The notes beneath the pieces were generated by a model that was not told the origin of the DNA, ran no database searches, and saw nothing but the letters and a program-made list of their open reading frames with translations. A stretch of DNA of 48,262 nt from Leucobacter sp. G161 (GTDB lineage Bacteria; Actinomycetota; Actinomycetes; Actinomycetales; Microbacteriaceae), in contig NZ_LOHP01000075.1 in NCBI RefSeq assembly GCF_001482305.1, positions 1 to 48,262 of the forward strand, written 5' to 3'. The position numbers and the translations under genes are program-made. This document shows, one piece after another, positions 16,159 through 23,373 of this stretch (the first letter of the stretch is position 1; every line of letters begins with the position of its first letter).

Positions 16159-17559
16159 TCACCCGCTGATACCGTTCGGGCTCTGCCACCGCAGCGGCGA
16201 AGCGCCGTACTCTTCTGGTGCCGAAGCATACTCGAGTTGCCGCCCATCGATGGTGAGCGGGGGCGGCACAAACTGCAACGCCCCGTAGGGGCTCGGGGCT
16301 TCCCGCAATTCCACAGCGGAGAGCTGACCCGGCCGGTCAGCTGGTGCCCCCGCGGTAAGTAGTTCGAGTGCGGTTCTCGCGAGCGACACGTACGCGATGC
16401 CCGACTGGCCGTTCTCGCGCGCCCGGAGAAGGGCCAGCGCTGCCGCTGCCATGCCCTGCCCGGTTGCGTGATCCAACGCCTGCACGGGCAACGCACCCGG
16501 TCGCCAGTCGTCCCCGACGCCGGACCCGTAGAGATGGGAGATGCCCGTCACGGCCTGCACAATACTGTCGAAGCCGCGCTTTCCGGCGTGCGGCCCCGTC
16601 GCACCCCAGGCTTCGAGGGCGACGACAGCAAGCCGCGGATGGGCCTCACGGAGCGAGACTGGATCGAAGCCGTAGCGGCCAAGCGCGCAGGGCCGATAGC
16701 CGAGCACCACGATGTCTGCCGCTGCCAGAAGGGTGTGCAGGCGTTCGCGGGTAGCGCGATCTCCGAGGTCCGCGATCGCGCTTCGCTTGTCGAAGCCTGT
16801 GTCGACATGCAGGTCCCAGAGCTCAGGGATGCCGGGCGGATCAACCCGCAAGACATCTGCCCCGAGAGCTCCAAGGAGACGGGTTGCGGAGGGACCGGCG
16901 ATCACCCTGGTGAGATCCAACACGCGCAGGCCATGCAACGGGCGCGGCCACTCCCTCAGGGTGAACGCTTGGGCGTCTCCGCTCGAAGATCGTTCAAAGC
17001 GGATCCAGGGCACCCCGCGCAGCGCAGCCGCAGACGGTGTGTCCAGCCATTCGCTGTGCTTGCGCACGACTGCCGCTAGGCCCCCGTGCGCGGTGACCCG
17101 CTCCTCAACGTCAGCACCAGCCCTGCGAGACAGTTCAGCGACAAGTCCGTCTCGGTCCGATTCGCCGATCGCCTCGAACAGCGCTCGCTCGTGGTGCGGA
17201 TAGTTCGCGTGCAGCCGCACCCAACCGTCGGCCGTTCGGTGAAATCCTGAGAGCGGAGCAAACCCTTCTCGCTGTGCGCCGTCGACGCGAAGCGCCTCGA
17301 ACGACCCAAAGGATGCAGCGACCACGCTCGAGTCGAGCGAGATTCTGGAGGTTGCGCGATCGCCGCCGAGCGCGCCCAGTGCCACGGCGACCGCCTCAGC
17401 GGATCCGAGCGCGAGCCCCTCGACGTCAAGGGGGCCCTGCCACCACCGGCGCGGACCGGTGCGTGAGACCGCGAGCTCGCCGTCGGGTCCAAGCAGCGGC
17501 TCAAGTGCGGCGCGCAGCCGCAACGGCGGTGTCGATTCGAGAGTCTCGTTTGCAGCCAT
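16159..17559 (-). CDS. class III (CaiB/BaiF family) CoA-transferase with apparently permuted domain order
   Basis: 466 aa. The hallmark N-terminal motif of the family, GLRVLDLTRVIAGPSATRLLGALGADVLRVDPP, does not start the protein but lies at about residue 210; it is followed by the usual VVLGYRPCALGRYG, GFDSIVQAVTGI and LDHATGQGMAAAAL. The first ~200 residues contain FHRTADGWVRLHANYPHHERALFEAIG, which looks like the segment that normally follows in the C-terminal half. The family moves CoA between carboxylic acids. No neighbouring pathway gene points to the substrate. The C-terminus is 76 bp from the antitoxin gene start, the N-terminus 27 bp from the next gene on the same strand. Confidence 0.78.
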   Translation of the reverse strand: MAANETLESTPPLRLRAALEPLLGPDGELAVSRTGPRRWWQGPLDVEGLALGSAEAVAVALGALGGDRATSRISLDSSVVAASFGSFEALRVDGAQREGFAPLSGFHRTADGWVRLHANYPHHERALFEAIGESDRDGLVAELSRRAGADVEERVTAHGGLAAVVRKHSEWLDTPSAAALRGVPWIRFERSSSGDAQAFTLREWPRPLHGLRVLDLTRVIAGPSATRLLGALGADVLRVDPPGIPELWDLHVDTGFDKRSAIADLGDRATRERLHTLLAAADIVVLGYRPCALGRYGFDPVSLREAHPRLAVVALEAWGATGPHAGKRGFDSIVQAVTGISHLYGSGVGDDWRPGALPVQALDHATGQGMAAAALALLRARENGQSGIAYVSLARTALELLTAGAPADRPGQLSAVELREAPSPYGALQFVPPPLTIDGRQLEYASAPEEYGASPLRWQSPNGISG

Positions 17560-17586
17560 GGCCCCTACTTTCCTACCCCAGCGTTC

Positions 17587-18681
17587 CTAGTCGTGGGGCT
17601 GCGCCGCGGGCGGGGTGCCGTCACCGAAGGGCTCGCCGCCCAGGCGCTCGCGATCGTGCGCATCGTGCCAGTTGCCAAGATCCGGCCCACCCGGCACGAT
17701 CTGCGTCGGGTTGACGTCTTCGTGGGTGACGTAGTAGTGCTGCTTGATCTGCGCGAAGTCGATCGTGTCGCCGAAGCCCGGTGTTTGGAAGAGGTCGCGG
17801 GCGTAGCCCCACAGGTTGTCCATCTCGCTGAGCTTGTTGCGATTCGTCTTGAAATGCCCATGGTAGACGGCGTCGAAGCGCGCGAGCGTCGTGAACAGCC
17901 GAACGTCGGCCTCCGTGATCGTGCCGCCCATGAGAAAGCGCCGCGTCGCGAGCCGCTCCTCGAGCCAGTCGAGGGCATCCCAGAGCCTCGCGTACGCGGC
18001 GTCGTACGCGTCTTGGCTGCCGGCGAAGCCGCAGCGGTAGACGCCGTTGTTCACCTCGGTGAATACCCGCTTGATGACCGGCCACATATCATCCATGAGC
18101 TCGGCGGGCAGCAGGTCGGGCGCGCCCTCGCGGTGAAACTCGCGCCACTCGGTGGAGAAGTCGAGCGTGATCTGCGGGTAGTTGTTCGTCACGACTCCCC
18201 CGCTTGCGATATCGACGATGGCCGGCACCGTGATGCCGCGTGGGTAGTCGGGGAAGCGTTTGAAGTAGTTTTCCTGCAGCCGCTCGGTGCCGAGCACGGG
18301 ATCGCGACCGCCCTCGTCGAGGTCGAACGTCCACGAGCGCACGTCGTGCACGGGGCCCGGGGTGCCGAGCGAGATCGCATCTTCGAGGCCGAGCAGCCTG
18401 CGCACGATCACCGTGCGGTTCGCCCACGGGCAGGCTGCGGCTGCGACGAGCCGGTAGCGGCCTGCCTCGACCGGCCAGGCCTCCGCCCCCTCGCTCAGAC
18501 CGAAACCGAGTGCGCCGATCCCCGTGGCCGGCGGGGCCGGCAACACACGGGTCGCTGCGGGATCGGCGACGATGCGGTCCTCGATGTACTGGGTGTCGCG
18601 CGTGAACTCAGCGCCGGTCACATACGCACCGCGGGTCGAATGCGCGTCGGCTGCCGTGGGGGTGGGGGTCGAATCGGTCAT
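17587..18681 (-). CDS. glutathione S-transferase family protein, glutathionyl-hydroquinone reductase type
   Basis: 364 aa. The N-terminal thioredoxin-like domain has the redox motif ACPWANR (CPWA/H is typical of YqjG/Ecm4-type enzymes), followed by NNYPQITLDFSTEWREF and a helical C-terminal domain with RLWDALDWLEERLATRRFLMGGTITEADVRLFTTLARFDAVY. Such enzymes reduce glutathionyl-hydroquinones. Most actinobacteria make mycothiol rather than glutathione, so the thiol partner may differ. The ATG at 18681 follows GAGGAGG by six bases; an upstream in-frame extension of 29 codons is not supported. It sits just upstream of the CoA-transferase gene on the same strand. Confidence 0.85.
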   Translation of the reverse strand: MTDSTPTPTAADAHSTRGAYVTGAEFTRDTQYIEDRIVADPAATRVLPAPPATGIGALGFGLSEGAEAWPVEAGRYRLVAAAACPWANRTVIVRRLLGLEDAISLGTPGPVHDVRSWTFDLDEGGRDPVLGTERLQENYFKRFPDYPRGITVPAIVDIASGGVVTNNYPQITLDFSTEWREFHREGAPDLLPAELMDDMWPVIKRVFTEVNNGVYRCGFAGSQDAYDAAYARLWDALDWLEERLATRRFLMGGTITEADVRLFTTLARFDAVYHGHFKTNRNKLSEMDNLWGYARDLFQTPGFGDTIDFAQIKQHYYVTHEDVNPTQIVPGGPDLGNWHDAHDRERLGGEPFGDGTPPAAQPHD

Positions 18682-18898
18682 GGAATCCTCCTCGCTCCCG
18701 CGCGGGCGCCATACCGGGATCATTCCCCGGCGTGGCACCCGCGCGGCCAGTATCAGTGCATGGATCATGCAGTGCCCAGCAGTCTACGCAGGCCCGCCGA
18801 GCGGCGACTCAGTCCGACCCGGCGCCGGATCCTGTGCCACGCGCTTGCGTCACAGGCGTTGTGCAGATTGGTCGAGACTGGGTCGGTACTGTGGGGGT

Positions 18899-19558
18899 AT
18901 GCCACGCCGGGTCGAGGACTATCGCGGGCTGACCCGTGTGAGTCGGCTCCGCTTGTTGCACGCCGTGCACCAGCAGCCGGGTCGCAGGCTTGCCGAGCTG
19001 GCCGATGAAGTCGGGCTGCACCTCAACACCGCCCGCGAGCACCTCTGGGTTCTCGAAGACGAGGGCCTGGTGACGTCGCTCACTCTCGTGACGGGAGTGC
19101 GCGGTCGTCCGCCTGTCGTATTTCACCCGGTTGAGGACGCGGAAACAAACCCGGCTGCGGAGCGACGCATCGTAGAAGCGACGGAGCGCGGCGAGATCCA
19201 CCGCCGGCTGAGCCCGGAGCTCGATTACACTGCAGAGCTCGGCGAGGCGGCGACCCGGCAGATCGACGTGCTCTATGAGCATCTCGATGACATCGGTCTG
19301 GAGCCAAAGGTCGACGATGCCCGACTCACCATCGACCTTGCTCCGTGCCGCTACGGCTTCGCGATCGAGACCGAACGCGCCCTTGTGTGTTCCGTCCACA
19401 TTCGGCTCCTGCAGCAACAGCTGCAGCAGGTCCCCGGGCCGCTCGCGCTTCGCCGCGTACAGCCGTTCGTCACACCGACCCGCTGCACGGTCACGCTCGC
19501 GATGGCCGAGGCCACCGACGAGGCTGACCCGCAGTCGGGCGCCGATCCGCGCCCGTAA
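18899..19558 (+). CDS. winged-helix regulator with SufR-like Fe-S cysteine pattern, probable NO or iron sensor
   Basis: 219 aa. The N-terminal helix-turn-helix (RRLAELADEVGLHLNTAREHLWVLEDEGLV, residues 29-58) and wing GVRGRPPVVF are MarR/ArsR-like. The C-terminal part has Cys150, Cys164, His167 and Cys196 in a spacing like SufR-family proteins, which bind a [4Fe-4S] or [2Fe-2S] cluster. The ATG at 18899 directly follows GTGGGGGT with very short spacing, so it may be leaderless. The gene ends 9 bp from the end of hmp on the opposite strand. Regulation of the NO-detoxifying hmp by a cluster that NO destroys is the natural inference. Confidence 0.75.
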   Translation: MPRRVEDYRGLTRVSRLRLLHAVHQQPGRRLAELADEVGLHLNTAREHLWVLEDEGLVTSLTLVTGVRGRPPVVFHPVEDAETNPAAERRIVEATERGEIHRRLSPELDYTAELGEAATRQIDVLYEHLDDIGLEPKVDDARLTIDLAPCRYGFAIETERALVCSVHIRLLQQQLQQVPGPLALRRVQPFVTPTRCTVTLAMAEATDEADPQSGADPRP

Positions 19559-19567
19559 CGCGCATCC

Positions 19568-20776
19568 CTACTGCGGGCTCTGCGCCCACAGGTCGGGACC
19601 GAAGACCTCGTAATGGATATTGCCGGTCGGCACGCCCTTCGCGATCAGTTCGCGGCGCGCTGACTGCATGAATGGCAACGGCCCACACATGAAGACTCGC
19701 GCATCGGTCGACACCTCAATGTCGGAGAGATCCATCCACCCGGCGCGCGCCGGGGCGAGTGTCGGAGCGGACTCAGCCCCGTGCTCGTACCAGTTCTGGG
19801 CGCTCGCGTCTGGCATCGCGAGCACCTGCCTGCGAAGACTGTCGTAGAGCGCGTGATCCGCGTGCGAACGATCCGCGTGGAACATGCGCACGCGTCGAGC
19901 GGGCTGTCGGCGCGAAACGTCCTCCATGATTGCCGCGACCGGAGTAATGCCGATACCTGCAGAGACGAGCACGAGCGGCGTATCGGCATCGTCGAGCACG
20001 ACGTCACCCGCTGGCTGCGACACGTCGAGTGCAGTGCCGGGCACCGCATGCTCCCACAGCCAGTTCGAGACCAAGCCGTCTGGCGCTCCGTTCTCGCCAG
20101 CTACACGCTTGATCGTCACCCGCAGCGCGTCGCCGCGTGGTCCAGACGAGATCGTGTATTGACGGGGCTGGCGCTCCCCTGACGGCAGCTCGACCGAGAT
20201 CGCAACGTACTGGCCGGTGCGATACTCGGGGACGTCGCCCGACACGGGGGCGAGCAGCAGCGAAAACACATCGTCGGACTCCTCGATGCGTTCTGCCACC
20301 CGGTACGCGCGCCACGGCTGCTCCGGGTCAGTGCCGCCGAGCGCATACAGCTTCGCCTCCTCAGCGATGAGCGCCGTCGCGAACAGCCAGTAGACCTCGT
20401 CCCACGCCGCAGCAACCTCAGGCGTAACCGCGTCGCCCAGCACCGTTCCCACCGCCTCAAGCAGAGGCTGGCCGACAATCGTGTACTCCGGCGCCGTGAT
20501 GCCGAGGGAGACATGCTTATGCGCGATGCGTTGCATCACCGGAGTGAAGTCGGGAGCGTCGGGGTCAATGAGCTGCACCGCGAACGCCACAACCGAGGCG
20601 GCCAGGGCCTTCGGCTGCTCGCCAATGGCCTGGTTCGCCGAGTTAAACACGTTGCGAAGTTCGGGGTGGGCTGCAAACATTGCCGGATAGAACGTGGCGG
20701 TAATTTCGTCGGCGCGCGCGGCGACCACCGCCGCCGTCGCGGCAACCGTGGCGTGGGATTGGGGGGACAGTTTCAT
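19568..20776 (-). CDS. hmp: flavohaemoglobin, nitric oxide dioxygenase
   Basis: 402 aa with all three domains. Globin: distal TFY (Tyr30) and proximal His88 in RIAHKHVSLGI. FAD domain: RQYTISSGP. NAD domain: VLVSAGIGITPVAAIM and FMCGPLPFMQSAR. It converts NO and O2 to nitrate using NAD(P)H. I chose the ATG at 20776 after AGGAGG with ten-base spacing; a GTG two codons upstream has only four. It lies 126 bp downstream of the MmpS-like gene on the same strand, and a palindrome sits 25 bp before the start codon. Confidence 0.92.
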   Translation of the reverse strand: MKLSPQSHATVAATAAVVAARADEITATFYPAMFAAHPELRNVFNSANQAIGEQPKALAASVVAFAVQLIDPDAPDFTPVMQRIAHKHVSLGITAPEYTIVGQPLLEAVGTVLGDAVTPEVAAAWDEVYWLFATALIAEEAKLYALGGTDPEQPWRAYRVAERIEESDDVFSLLLAPVSGDVPEYRTGQYVAISVELPSGERQPRQYTISSGPRGDALRVTIKRVAGENGAPDGLVSNWLWEHAVPGTALDVSQPAGDVVLDDADTPLVLVSAGIGITPVAAIMEDVSRRQPARRVRMFHADRSHADHALYDSLRRQVLAMPDASAQNWYEHGAESAPTLAPARAGWMDLSDIEVSTDARVFMCGPLPFMQSARRELIAKGVPTGNIHYEVFGPDLWAQSPQ

Positions 20777-20800
20777 GGACACAATGCCTCCTGATCGAAG

Positions 20801-20814
20801 TGGTGTTGTCACCA
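20801..20814. promoter_or_regulatory. candidate operator upstream of hmp
   Basis: TGGTGTTGTCACCA is a perfect palindrome with five-base arms (TGGTG/CACCA) around TTGT, lying 25-38 bp upstream of the hmp ATG and overlapping the expected promoter or leader. Binding by the SufR-like regulator encoded next door is a guess. Confidence 0.4.
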
Positions 20815-20902
20815 ATTCGATGCTGTCGCATTGCCCGATTCGCTGCCCTCGGTTCGACCGTGAGTATTCGGCCAGGCCTGCCCAAACTGTCGCCCTCGGG
20901 CC

Positions 20903-21352
20903 CTAGTCGAACTCTGGGGTCACGCTCTCACAGTGCACGGCTTCGCCCGGCGCGCCCGTTTCAGACGCGATCTCCCGAGCACCGTCGAGCAGGATGCGGC
21001 AGGTCGCGCTGACGTCCTCCGGCGGTGTTGCGGAGACACTGGCAGAGTCACCGGTTACGACGATCGCCATCGCAGTCCAGGCGAACGTCCCGTCGGTGGT
21101 GGCTGACGTCGCCACGTGCGACACCTGCTCGGTGTGCTGCTCGGTCATGCGGTCTTTCGCATCGAGGTAGGACACTTCGCTGAGCTGCGCGGGGGCGTCG
21201 CCGTCAGTTGTCACTTCGTAGGTGACACTCCAGGCATCCGCAGCAGACTTCGCAACGGTGTCGATGACGCCGCAGCCCGAGAGCGTGAGGCCGAGCGCCA
21301 ACGCGCCGCTCGTCGCAATCGCCAGTCGAGTGAGGGGTTTCGTGTTGTTCAT
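20903..21352 (-). CDS. MmpS-like lipoprotein
   Basis: 149 aa. N-terminal basic segment, hydrophobic stretch and lipobox LTLSGC (Cys about 27) indicate a lipoprotein. The mature part reads SVTYEVTTDGDAPAQLSEVSYLDAKDR and later ATCRILLDGAREIASETG...VHCESV, the pattern of the actinobacterial MmpS family (VTYEVTG, YLDA, TCRI-DG, C), which assists MmpL exporters in mycobacteria. No MmpL-type transporter is present nearby. It is upstream of hmp on the same strand; whether they are co-transcribed is unclear. Confidence 0.7.
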   Translation of the reverse strand: MNNTKPLTRLAIATSGALALGLTLSGCGVIDTVAKSAADAWSVTYEVTTDGDAPAQLSEVSYLDAKDRMTEQHTEQVSHVATSATTDGTFAWTAMAIVVTGDSASVSATPPEDVSATCRILLDGAREIASETGAPGEAVHCESVTPEFD

Positions 21353-21458
21353 ACTTCGAGGTTATGCGCCCGTACAGCGGGCCGGATCGGCCTCCGGTGC
21401 CGCTGTACCTGGCCCCGCGGGATGATCGCTGGACCGCAGAGTGGTACCCAGGTACCAG

Positions 21459-21495
21459 GTCGGGCCGGGTGGATCAGTGATCCGCCCGGCCCGAC
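21459..21495. terminator. GC-rich hairpin at the left border of the scrap region
   Basis: Arms 21459-21475 and 21479-21495 pair over 17 positions with one T-G, around the bases AGT. It follows a KpnI-like tandem (GGTACCCAGGTACC). No intact gene ends here on either strand. Its core GGGCCGGG-GGATCA resembles the hairpin after gatB. Confidence 0.5.
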
Positions 21496-21511
21496 TCTTG
21501 GCCGGTGGTTG

Positions 21512-21577
21512 TGCTGGCAGGTCGCCCTGACGGCGGCCTTCGCTCCGCTGGCGGCCAGGCGGTATCGCCGCCTCGGC
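21512..21577 (+). repeat. 66-bp repeat, copy 1
   Basis: Starts TGCTGGC and ends CGCCGCCTCGGC. It matches 23222-23287 over the same 66 bases with ten substitutions and no gaps, direct orientation. Substitutions do not favour synonymous positions in the frames I checked, so it is probably not a conserved coding segment. Confidence 0.75.
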
Positions 21578-22086
21578 AGCTGCTTCGGGCAGGCTGCTAT
21601 CGAGGTCAGACAACTCTGCGCAGAGTCCTCGAGAGCCTGCCGGATCGAGGTCGCATCCTGCGTGGGCCGCAAGCTGCGCAAAGCACACGAATTGGACACG
21701 GGAGTTTCCTTCGCGAAGCCCGAGCCGCGAGGCTCGCGCTGGGTAGGGTACCGAAGCACTCATCAGGCATTTAGTCTTCACGGAAATTTACCGGCCCTCC
21801 GGACCTCCCTTGTGGCTGGGCGGTACTCGGCTGTGGCGGGTTGCTCGCCATTCTTGGCGGTAACTAGCTCCTCGCTATCGAGCGTGTACCGGCTTCCGGC
21901 GTCAGTGAGGAGTCGTGATGAGCGCGGTATCGCCCGACTCACTGGAAGGCCCGAAGCGCCAGTGGTTCGTAGCGAAGCCACGCCCAGCCTGAGTCGCTGA
22001 CCTGCCCTGCCCTCAGCGAGGTCAGGAGTGATCGGCAGCAAAACAGTCCTGACCTCGCTGAGATTATGGCTTTTGAACGTTGCTCA
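21578..22086. other. gene-free stretch with degraded sequence
   Basis: About 500 bp without an intact gene. Open frames exist on both strands but have no Shine-Dalgarno, no recognisable domain and, on the minus strand, only loose similarity between SHNLSEVRTVLLPITPDLAEG near the hairpin repeat and the equivalent stretch of the second repeat copy. I read it as remnant DNA. Confidence 0.5.
22012..22062. repeat. large hairpin repeat, copy 1
   Basis: CTCAGCGAGGTCAGGA (22012-22027) pairs perfectly with 22047-22062 around a 19-base loop. The similarity to copy 2 (23054-23116) extends about 40 bases beyond the right arm, to GCTGAGGTCT-like sequence near 22100. Confidence 0.75.
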
Positions 22087-22407
22087 TCACTGAGGTCTGC
22101 ACCTGCACTTGTGATGAGCCCGGTATCTGACCCAGCGTCCCCGCTTTTCAAGCCCGCGCCAAGTGCTGTCATGAGTACGATCCAGGTTCGTGAGTTCCCC
22201 GCATTGGAACTGTGCAGCAGAGAACGGCGGGCCGCACGGGGCGGCTCTCCTACACCCCGCAGCCCCCTTGGCCTCATCTACAAGCAAGCCAAGGACCGGG
22301 ATGAGTGTGGAGTTCTCGGTTGTTCTGGTAAGCCAGAGAACCCCATAATCGATCTCTCCGTACTCATGCGCAAACACATCGCGCATCCCAGAGATGCGCG
22401 CCCGCAT
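22087..22407 (-). pseudogene. HepT-like HEPN toxin remnant
   Basis: The first ~48 residues, including ISGMRDVFAHEYGEIDYG, match the end of HepT-type HEPN toxins with the RX4HXY motif (Arg9, His14, Tyr16), the active site and the tyrosine modified by MntA. The ~60-80 residues that should precede it are missing: the frame starts at an ATG overlapping the ancestral antitoxin stop (TAATG, 22409-22405). After about residue 48 (DEAKGAAG) the frame continues without resemblance to the family. It is therefore an internally deleted toxin. Confidence 0.65.
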
Positions 22408-22695
22408 TAGGCCGCATAGACATCCTGCGCTCGCTCAAAGACTGACGCCTTGAAAAAGGGTTTTCACCGAGCGTTCCATGACGAGGTCTACTCTCCGCCC
22501 AACAATCCGTTCCAGCTCGAACTTCAGGTCGAAGTAGTTGCGGAACAGATTCTCCCGCTCGCGCTGAAAGGTGACAAGAACATCAATGTCGCTAGTCTCT
22601 GGATTGAACCGGTCGGTGATCGCTGATCCGAACACTCGAAGCCGTTCCACGCCGTACCGCTCGCAAGCGCGCCTGATCGTATCTGTATCGAGAAC
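22407..22695 (-). pseudogene. MntA-like nucleotidyltransferase antitoxin, frameshifted and lacking a start
   Basis: The text VLDTDTIRRACERYGVERLRVFGSAITDRFNPETSDIDVLV, reading leftward from 22695, is the minimal nucleotidyltransferase fold with GS and DxD. No ATG, GTG or TTG lies between the in-frame stop at 22740-22738 and the GTG inside the YGVERL segment. Near the 3' end a run of five T (minus strand, about 22452-22456) shifts the frame; the alternate frame then reads FKASVFERAQDVYAA to a TAA at 22409-22407, the normal family ending. Without the shift the antitoxin would end in TAATG with the toxin start, the usual operon overlap. Confidence 0.7.
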
Positions 22696-22699
22696 CGGG

Positions 22700-23053
22700 G
22701 CGACATCAAGGCATCCAGTGCGCAGATCGCCACCGACTCAACCAGGCCGTCAACGGGTTCTTCACAGATCAGGGGCTCTTCGCAAGTGAAGGTGTAGCGG
22801 CATCGGCGGGGTTCGCGATGGGCCCGGCATTTCCCCACTCGCTGAAGGCCAGAAGCACTTGACGCGACGAACTCACCTGGGGAGCTGCGACAGGCACACG
22901 GCCCGCGCCAATCTGCCCTCCACGGCAAGGGCGCGAAGCGCCCGCGGCAGCCGGCAGTACACGCGCCTGCACGCGGGCGCGTTGAAGCCTCTTTTCGTTA
23001 TGGCCACCAGTTTCCTCAGGGAAGGGTAGGCACAGCTTCAGTGGCTCACAAAC
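22700..23053. other. gene-free stretch with unrecognised fragment
   Basis: On the minus strand, about 22700-22800, a frame reads RYTFTCEEPLICEEPVDG and then joins the nucleotidyltransferase remnant in another frame, as if two genes had been fused by deletion. I do not recognise this fragment. The remainder shows no gene. Confidence 0.4.
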
Positions 23054-23116
23054 CATGACCTCAGCGAAGTCATGAGCGATTTGCCGAAAAAGAATCATGA
23101 CCTCGCTGAGGTCATG
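23054..23116. repeat. large hairpin repeat, copy 2
   Basis: Arms 23054-23075 and 23095-23116 pair over 22 bases with one mismatch (CATGACCTCAGCG...), around a 19-base loop of the same length as in copy 1. Right-flanking sequence to about 23150 also matches copy 1. Confidence 0.78.
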
Positions 23117-23221
23117 GCTGTTGAGCGTTCCGAATCGCTGAGGTCTACACATTCAATTGCGAAGAGCCAGATGAGGTTGCTCCACCCAGTTTCAGATGCC
23201 GGGTGTCATGAAGACTCATCC

Positions 23222-23287
23222 TGCTGGCCGGTCGTGCTGACGGCGGTCTTCGCCCCACTGGCGGCAAAGCAGTACCGCCGCCTCGGC
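23222..23287 (+). repeat. 66-bp repeat, copy 2
   Basis: Direct, ungapped partner of 21512-21577 (56 of 66 bases identical). It lies 26 bp before the gatB terminator hairpin, whereas copy 1 lies 16 bp after a look-alike hairpin. Confidence 0.75.
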
Positions 23288-23313
23288 GCGTAGTGCGGCC
23301 CATGACAGCGAAA

Positions 23314-23350
23314 GGGGGCCGGGGAGGATCATTGATCCTCCCCGGCCCCC
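23314..23350 (-). terminator. gatCAB operon terminator
   Basis: An 18-bp perfect inverted repeat (arms 23314-23331 and 23333-23350) lies 23 bp after the gatB stop. On the minus strand it is followed by CTTTCGCT, a poor T-tract. Real loop size is likely 3-5 bases because the centre is near-palindromic. Confidence 0.7.
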
Positions 23351-23373
23351 TCGCGGGCAGCGCCGAAAGCTCG

